Part shown: positions 33,530-38,733 of the stretch, one piece after another
Position numbering within the stretch: position 1 is the stretch's first letter
Layout: every line of letters begins with the position of its first letter
Source: Chitinophagaceae bacterium
GTDB lineage: Bacteria; Bacteroidota; Bacteroidia; Chitinophagales; Chitinophagaceae
Length of the DNA stretch: 38,733 bases
Reading direction: 5' to 3'
NCBI GenBank assembly: GCA_025933775.1
Contig: JAICZH010000021.1
Location: forward strand, 1 to 38,733
Made by a program: the position numbers and the translations under genes
The notes under the pieces: generated by a model
Database searches by the model: none
Seen by the model: only the letters and a program-made list of their open reading frames with translations
What the model was told of the DNA's origin: nothing

Positions 33530-34392
33530 AAAGATGTATTATTAAAATTGTTATAAAACCAATATTGCTGCAAACTGAGGCAAGCACATTCATTCGCATC
33601 GTGTTTTTAAAATTTGCTTCTTCATTATTTTTTAAAACTTTTTTAAACCAAATAAAAAAATATACGATCACGGGAAGCATAATGGTTTCTAAAATAATAA
33701 AGCTATTCATTTCAACATTTAAAAAAAATTGCAAGCCCAGCATACAAAAAGCTAAAGCATATACAATGCCAGTAAAAATAAATGTGCCCGTATAACCCAA
33801 TTTATAGCTGATAGTTTCTACCCCGTCTTTTAGATCTTCTTCATGCTGATAAATTTGAGTGAGCGGATAAAAGCCGCCAATCAGCAGGCTTGCAGCCGCC
33901 ATAGCAATAACGGGTACCTGCAAAGTATGGTTGCTACCGGCTCCATGATATACCAAAAAAAAAAGTTACCGCTCCCTGAAAAATTATTACCGTTAAATAA
34001 CCAATAATTGGAAATTTTTTTAATCTTATTTTTCTATAACTATACGCTCTGGATGCAAGAATGTAGCAAAAAATTCCAATTGCAAAAATCCAGGAAATAA
34101 AAAAGCTTAATCCGACTGCGATTGTATCCATACTAACGGTAACAACAAATAATTGGCGTGTTGGCTGCAGCAGATTTTTCAAACCGCCGATGGGCGATGC
34201 ATCTCTATCCATATAACTATTGTAACCGTTGCTGGCCGGATACACCAGCAAATGAAGGATTATAAAAATTAAGGCAGCGTCATTCCAACTTATATTATTG
34301 AGTTGGCTCAGAGCAAAAAAATAAACCGGCATTAAAAAAAAAGAGAAATGAAAACGCAACAATTGAAGAGTGGAATGAAATGTTGTATTCAC
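33522..34392 (-). pseudogene. UbiA-family prenyltransferase, frameshifted at T10
   Basis: First gene of the PKS operon, split into frames 34392-33934 and about 33956-33522. The first shows NGYNSYMDRDASPIGG, the first Asp-rich site, and loses frame at T10 on the coding strand (A10 at 33955-33964). The second continues VYHGAGSNHTLQ and carries the second site YQHEEDLKDG. With nine T's the fusion reads GAVTFFLVYHGAG and gives about 289 aa, the usual UbiA length, with about eight helices. The start codon is GTG. A UbiA enzyme attaches a prenyl group to an aromatic acceptor. Slippage, phase variation, decay and sequence error are all possible. Confidence 0.82.
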
Positions 34393-34424
34393 TTTTTAAT
34401 GTAACTGAATTCTTCAGTAATATT

Positions 34425-34432
34425 CAAAGTTA
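34425..34432 (-). promoter_or_regulatory. Candidate -7 element of the PKS operon (TAACTTTG)
   Basis: An exact TAnnTTTG, 32 bases upstream of the ubiA GTG. Between them ACTGAA-TTC-TTCAGT (34404-34418) forms a small leader hairpin. The rest of the 34393-34572 gap contains a CTAAAATTTTAG palindrome at 34460-34471 and no gene. Confidence 0.45.
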
Positions 34433-34572
34433 CAAAACTAAATTGCAGATGCATGTTAGCTAAAATTTTAGAATTTCTATGCCAAAAATTTTTCAATATC
34501 TTAACTTCAACATCTACATAGATGAAAAACAAATCAAAGAAAATGGGACAAAATAATGTATTACATAGGGCT

Positions 34573-36258
34573 TTACACCAACATTGTAACCGGGTTTTCT
34601 AAAAACTTTTTCACCGTTTGCAGGAAAGCAGCGCCCACAGCGCCATCCACGCTTCGATGATCGCAGCTCAGTGTAACTTTCATTACATTGGCCACGCCAA
34701 AGCCATCACCTTTTTTTACAACAATTTCTTTAATGCGGCCCACAGCAAGTATGGCGCTATCCGGCGGATTTATGATTGCAGTAAACTCTTCAATATCCAT
34801 CATACCCAAATTGGAAACCGTAAAAGTATTTCCGGTAAATTCTTCCGGTTGCAGTTTTTTATTTCTTGCTTTATCGTACAATGCTTTTGCATCGGATGCG
34901 ATTTGCGATAATGATTTTTGATCGGCAAATCGTATTACCGGAACAATCAATCCTTCAGGCATGGCAACTGCCGAGCCGATATGTATATGTTTATTTTGCC
35001 TGATGAAATCTCCCATCCAACTGCTGTTCACAGCCGGATGCTGGCGCAGCGCCATCGCACATGCTTTTATTACTAAATCATTAAAAGAAATTTTTACGGG
35101 ACTAACTTCGTTTATGGATGACCGTGAGTTAATGGCGTTATCCATATTAATTTCCATAGTGAGATAAAAATGTGGCGCCTGAAATTTGCTTTCTCCTAAT
35201 CGGCGTGCAATAGTCTTTCGCATTTGCGAGTTAGGAATATCTTCATAACTTTCTTTGCCTGTTTGTTCAAATGGGTGAACAGGTTGTAAAGGTTGCACTT
35301 TTTTACCTTCCTCTTTTGCAGGCGCAGACGGCACATACGAATCAATATCTTTTTTTATAATTCTTCCGCCATCGCCGCTTCCCTGAACTTTAGAAATATC
35401 AATTCCTTTATCGGCTGCTAATTTTTTTGCAAGAGGCGAAGCTTTTATTCTTCCATTTTCTTCGGATGATTCTGCAGGTTGTTGTTCTTCAGCATTTGAA
35501 CTTTCTTTTGTTTGATTATCTTTTGCAGTTTCTGTTTTAGATTCAGGAACATTGCTTTTATTTTTTTCTGCATTTACATAAGCGCTTACATCTGTTCCTT
35601 CTTTTCCTACAATGGCAATTATATTATTCACCTTTGCTGATTGCCCGGCTTCAACGCCAATATATAAAAGGGTTCCTTCTTCATAACCTACCACATCCAT
35701 CGTTGCTTTATCGGTTTCTACTTCTGCAATAGCATCGTCGCTTTTTACTTTATCGCCTACTTTTTTATTCCATTGTATAATTTTTCCTTCCGTCATCGTA
35801 TCGCTTAAAAGGGGCATCCGTATTACTTTTGCGTCTTTGGGCAAAGCTACATCCGCAGGTTTATTATCACTTTGCTTTTCTTGTTTTTCAGCAATTGCTT
35901 TTTCTTCATTTTCATTTTTTTTCGTAGCAGTATCAATATCTTTTAGCGCTTTATCTTCTTTTTTATTTTTTTTATTGTCTTTATTTTTTTCTTCGCCAAG
36001 CAGTGATTTATAATCTTCGCCTTCTTTGCCAACGATTGCAATTATATCATTTACTTTGGCTGCTTCACCGGCTTTAACGCCAATGTATAAAAGCGTTCCG
36101 GCTTCATATCCTACCACTTCCATTGTTGCTTTGTCGGTTTCTACTTCTGCAAGCACATCGTCACTTTTTACTTTATCGCCCACTTTTTTATTCCATTGTA
36201 CAATTTTTCCTTCCGTCATTGTATCGCTCAAAAGCGGCATTCGTATTGCGTTCGCCAT
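34573..36258 (-). CDS. aceF: Dihydrolipoamide acetyltransferase (E2) of pyruvate dehydrogenase
   Basis: A 561-aa core protein of the PDH complex that transfers acetyl groups to CoA. Two lipoyl domains lie at residues 1-80 and 144-222, with lipoyl lysines K43 and K184 in ETDKATM. Charged linkers rich in Lys and Glu follow each. The peripheral subunit-binding domain (about 270-310) reads ASPLAKKLAADKGIDISKV. The catalytic domain ends with the active-site DHRSVDGAVGAAF (H534). The two lipoyl domains are nearly identical, suggesting a recent duplication. E1 genes are not adjacent. A branched-chain or 2-oxoglutarate E2 is less likely given the two lipoyl domains. Confidence 0.92.
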   Translation of the reverse strand: MANAIRMPLLSDTMTEGKIVQWNKKVGDKVKSDDVLAEVETDKATMEVVGYEAGTLLYIGVKAGEAAKVNDIIAIVGKEGEDYKSLLGEEKNKDNKKNKKEDKALKDIDTATKKNENEEKAIAEKQEKQSDNKPADVALPKDAKVIRMPLLSDTMTEGKIIQWNKKVGDKVKSDDAIAEVETDKATMDVVGYEEGTLLYIGVEAGQSAKVNNIIAIVGKEGTDVSAYVNAEKNKSNVPESKTETAKDNQTKESSNAEEQQPAESSEENGRIKASPLAKKLAADKGIDISKVQGSGDGGRIIKKDIDSYVPSAPAKEEGKKVQPLQPVHPFEQTGKESYEDIPNSQMRKTIARRLGESKFQAPHFYLTMEINMDNAINSRSSINEVSPVKISFNDLVIKACAMALRQHPAVNSSWMGDFIRQNKHIHIGSAVAMPEGLIVPVIRFADQKSLSQIASDAKALYDKARNKKLQPEEFTGNTFTVSNLGMMDIEEFTAIINPPDSAILAVGRIKEIVVKKGDGFGVANVMKVTLSCDHRSVDGAVGAAFLQTVKKFLENPVTMLV

Positions 36259-36372
36259 AAAATATTTTTCATTTTTTTATTTAAAAATCGGTGGTGAAAT
36301 TAATGCAAATTCAGCAAAAGATTTTTTATGTGTTTTGCAATGATGTAAATCATAATTTTTTTTTTAAACTTT

Positions 36373-36392
36373 TAAAATCAAATTTGATTTTA
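36373..36392. repeat. Perfect 20-bp palindrome between birA and the E2 gene
   Basis: TAAAATCAAA followed by its exact reverse complement TTTGATTTTA, directly after the birA stop and about 115 bp upstream of the E2 ATG. It has no loop and no T-run in the birA direction, so a protein-binding site is as likely as a terminator. Confidence 0.6.
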
Positions 36393-37136
36393 TCAAACAC
36401 ATATCCATTCTATTTCATCAAATTGAAATCTTCTTTCGATGTTATCATTTGTAATTAATTCGCCTGCTTTTGAAACGCCTTTTATTTTAGTTTCAAAAAT
36501 TACATTTTCTTTTTTAAGCTGTACATTTTTATTAAGGCAAAATAAATTTTTATTGTACTCATAAAAAAAATCATCAGCACTTCCGGATTTTAATTTTTCA
36601 ATTCTTTCTAACACACAAAAATGTAATTCTTTTGCAAGTTCAATCACATTATAATTTTTACCAGTAATTTTTTTTAAAGAAATGGCTTTAAAATTTTCTT
36701 CATCAAAATTTTGCTGATTAATATTAAGACCAATACCGATAACAGCCCACTGCCATAAATTACCTTTCAAAACATTTTCAATAAGAATACCTCCTGCCTT
36801 CCTGTCATTAATAAAAATATCATTAGGCCATTTTATTTTTATATTTTTTGAAACATATTTTGAAAAAAAATCCCAACAGCCGAGTGCCGCAGCCATGCTT
36901 ACCTCAAATTGCTTATGTATCGGCTGCCACTGCATTTCATGCATTATGCTACAAATAATATTTTCCCCGGAGTTGCTTTTCCAGCTTTTATTTCTTCTTC
37001 CTTTTCCTGCCGTTTGCTGTATTGCAAATACTGCGTCTCCGCTATTTACTTCATCATTTTGAACCATTGTCATGGCATAGTTGTTGGTACTATCAACTGT
37101 TTCAAGAATTATTAATTTTTGATTGGCAAACGACAT
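36393..37136 (-). CDS. birA: Biotin--[acetyl-CoA-carboxylase] ligase
   Basis: A 247-aa class I biotin protein ligase that makes biotinyl-AMP and loads it onto the carboxylase carrier protein. Motifs are STNNYAMTMV, the ATP/biotin loop QQTAGKGRRNKSWKSNSGEN (residues 40-59) and IKWPNDIFINDRKAGGILIE, then AVIGIGLNIN. There is no N-terminal helix-turn-helix, so it should not act as the biotin repressor. It is divergent from rsfS across a 102-bp gap. Confidence 0.93.
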   Translation of the reverse strand: MSFANQKLIILETVDSTNNYAMTMVQNDEVNSGDAVFAIQQTAGKGRRNKSWKSNSGENIICSIMHEMQWQPIHKQFEVSMAAALGCWDFFSKYVSKNIKIKWPNDIFINDRKAGGILIENVLKGNLWQWAVIGIGLNINQQNFDEENFKAISLKKITGKNYNVIELAKELHFCVLERIEKLKSGSADDFFYEYNKNLFCLNKNVQLKKENVIFETKIKGVSKAGELITNDNIERRFQFDEIEWICV

Positions 37137-37238
37137 TAAAAAGTATTAATAAAGAATTAGTATTTTTGATAAAAGTTGAATAAAAGTTTTTAAAAAACCG
37201 CAAGCTACCATAATAAAATTATTTTATATACATATCAA

Positions 37239-37667
37239 TTGTATAGAATTGGACTAAAAAAAACGCATTTGAATAATTTAACCGTATTAGATTCCAGGAA
37301 AAAGCCCTCCCTTTCAAGATTAACCAGGAACAGCAAAATTTTCAAGACTATTATAAATGCCATTCAGGAAAAAAAAGGAGAAAGAATCATCAGCCTCGAT
37401 TTAAGAAAAATACCCGAAGCGGTATGCGATTTTTTTATCATTTGCGAAGCTTCAAATAATATTCAGCTTAAAGCAATTGCCGATTTTGCAGAAATGGAAG
37501 TGAAAAAAAAATGCGGCGAATTGCCTTATAAGCATGAAGGCTGGCAGGGTGAACAATGGATATTGATTGATTACGTAAATGTGGTGGTTCACATAATGCT
37601 ACCCGAACCAAGAAAATTTTACAGACTTGAAGAAATGTGGAGCGATGCACCGGTAGCAGAATATTAA
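37239..37667 (+). CDS. rsfS: Ribosomal silencing factor RsfS
   Basis: Binds L14 and blocks subunit joining when nutrients are short. The family core runs [20 protein letters not shown] (about residues 39-58), then [37 protein letters not shown] and [22 protein letters not shown]. No ATG lies in frame upstream of the core. The candidate starts are TTG at 37239 (142 aa) and TTG at 37269 (132 aa), and the choice is open. The birA/rsfS/ftsH grouping is common in Bacteroidota. Confidence 0.9.
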   Translation: MYRIGLKKTHLNNLTVLDSRKKPSLSRLTRNSKIFKTIINAIQEKKGERIISLDLRKIPEAVCDFFIICEASNNIQLKAIADFAEMEVKKKCGELPYKHEGWQGEQWILIDYVNVVVHIMLPEPRKFYRLEEMWSDAPVAEY

Positions 37668-37756
37668 AAACTTTATATAACTTTTTTAAATCAAAACCCA
37701 AAAAAATCCGTTATAATTACGGAATAAAAAAAATAAATATTGCAAGGCAAGCATAT

Positions 37757-38733
37757 ATGGCAACTGAAGAACAGAAAAAGAAAATAATACCTCCAAAACT
37801 CAATCCTATTAATAACAATAACAAAGGGATTGACAATGATCCAAAAAAACGTCCGCGCATTAGTATTTATTGGGTGTATGCAATAATTTTTGCGGCAATT
37901 ATTGGATACAATTTATACAGGCCCTCGAACAATGGAGTAGAAATAGAAAACACTCAGTTCTTCGCCATGCTCAAGCAAGGCGATGTTGACCAAATAAAAA
38001 CCGTTGGTAATAAAAAATTGGTTCGCGTTTTTATTAATCCGCAAGCATTAGAAACCAATGCTGCGTTTTATAAAAATATTTTTGGCAATGATTATGATGC
38101 GGTAAAAAAAATGCCTGCGCCACAGGCTTACTTTGGTATTATAAAAGATGAAACTTTTGCAGCAGAAATGCTTCAATTTTATAAAGACAACCCCGAAGTA
38201 AAACGGGTCCCCGATAAGCCGGGCGATGAAGGCGAATTATTCAGCCAGATAGTAACCACACTTTTACCCATTTTATTAATAGGTTTATTATTTATAATGA
38301 TGATGCGCAAAGTGGGCGCTGGCGGCGGCGCAGGTGGCCCCGGCGGAATTTTTAATATCGGAAAATCCAAAGCCACTCTTTTTGATAAAGGCGCTAAAGT
38401 AAATATAAATTTCAGCGATGTAGCCGGCCTTGATGAAGCAAAAGTAGAAGTAATGGAGATTGTAGATTTTTTAAAAACGCCAAAAAAATATACCGCACTT
38501 GGCGGAAAAATTCCGAAAGGAGCTTTATTGATAGGTCCTCCCGGAACCGGTAAAACTTTGTTGGCAAAAGCGATGGCTGGCGAAGCACAAGTTCCTTTCT
38601 TTAGCCTCAGTGGAAGTGATTTTGTAGAAATGTTTGTAGGTGTGGGCGCCAGCCGGGTAAGAGATTTGTTTAAGCAGGCAAGAGAAAAAGCGCCGTGCAT
38701 TATTTTTATTGATGAAATAGACGCCATAGGCCG
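37757..38733 (+). CDS. ftsH: ATP-dependent zinc metalloprotease FtsH, N-terminal part
   Basis: An open frame of 325 codons runs off the right edge. A charged N-terminus precedes a first membrane helix ([18 protein letters not shown]), then a periplasmic domain ([16 protein letters not shown]), a second helix ([19 protein letters not shown]) and the Gly-rich linker. The AAA domain has [11 protein letters not shown], Walker [18 protein letters not shown], the pore loop [15 protein letters not shown] and Walker [13 protein letters not shown]. The Zn-protease domain lies outside the window. FtsH degrades membrane and short-lived cytoplasmic proteins. Confidence 0.96.
   Translation, partial: MATEEQKKKIIPPKLNPINNNNKGIDNDPKKRPRISIYWVYAIIFAAIIGYNLYRPSNNGVEIENTQFFAMLKQGDVDQIKTVGNKKLVRVFINPQALETNAAFYKNIFGNDYDAVKKMPAPQAYFGIIKDETFAAEMLQFYKDNPEVKRVPDKPGDEGELFSQIVTTLLPILLIGLLFIMMMRKVGAGGGAGGPGGIFNIGKSKATLFDKGAKVNINFSDVAGLDEAKVEVMEIVDFLKTPKKYTALGGKIPKGALLIGPPGTGKTLLAKAMAGEAQVPFFSLSGSDFVEMFVGVGASRVRDLFKQAREKAPCIIFIDEIDAIG

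Noticed and set aside
38179-38727. 182-codon open frame on the minus strand at the right edge
   Set aside because: It is antisense to the clear FtsH frame, which carries Walker motifs and membrane helices.
1-38733. CRISPR array, transposase or integrase, prophage
   Set aside because: No regularly spaced repeats and no recombinase or phage structural genes were seen on either strand.

Overview
The window looks like a chromosomal segment of a Bacteroidota bacterium, most likely Chitinophagaceae-like (inference). It is AT-rich and has no clear Shine-Dalgarno sites. Several genes carry a TAnnTTTG -7 element just upstream, the Bacteroidota primary sigma pattern. Clade-typical genes include PorT next to ubiE, a T9SS-sorted metalloprotease, DUF3127, a RemB-like barrel and three-gene pntAA-pntAB-pntB. 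I see no phage, IS transposase, CRISPR array or plasmid backbone. Almost everything is housekeeping or metabolic, plus one small biosynthetic cluster.

Layout. 1-3.0 kb (minus): a two-piece DsbD reductase and purQ. 3.1-3.8 kb: a TMEM175-type channel. 3.9-9.2 kb (minus): thyA, folA, a methyltransferase and the transhydrogenase operon. 9.4-15 kb (plus): mnmA, a lipoprotein, the metX-hom pair and a myo-inositol oxygenase. 15-16.7 kb (minus): tRNA-Pro, tRNA-Ser and dnaA, followed by a 412-bp AT-rich gap. 17.1-20.2 kb (plus): DUF3127, a COG2509 flavoprotein and an orphan ABC ATPase. 20.3-23.1 kb (minus): a MutS-like ATPase and a dihydroorotase, divergent from the RemB-like gene. 25-26.4 kb (minus): porT and ubiE, then engB (plus) and a YkuK-family gene (minus). 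27.9-30.0 kb (minus): a T9SS metalloprotease behind a small secreted protein. 30.1-34.4 kb (minus): a compact type III polyketide synthase operon, ubiA-PKS-methyltransferase-FAD reductase-CoA-binding protein. 34.6-37.1 kb (minus): the pyruvate dehydrogenase E2 gene and birA. 37.2 kb to the edge (plus): rsfS and a truncated ftsH.

Two signals stand out. First, GC-rich palindromic elements have entered consecutive genes of the thyA-folA-methyltransferase run. One adds about 9 residues inside ThyA. One 101-bp element with inverted ends covers the folA start. One encodes YQPTGQAGT inside the methyltransferase. A related element follows the RemB-like gene. Second, in the type III PKS operon both the prenyltransferase and the FAD reductase are frameshifted, each at a homopolymer (T10 and A7 on the coding strand). 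Equally long runs in other genes of the window are in frame. This could be phase variation, transcriptional or ribosomal slippage, decay or sequence error.

Intergenic spacers often hold short, locus-specific repeats, some running into stop codons. A 33-bp dispersed repeat occurs twice.
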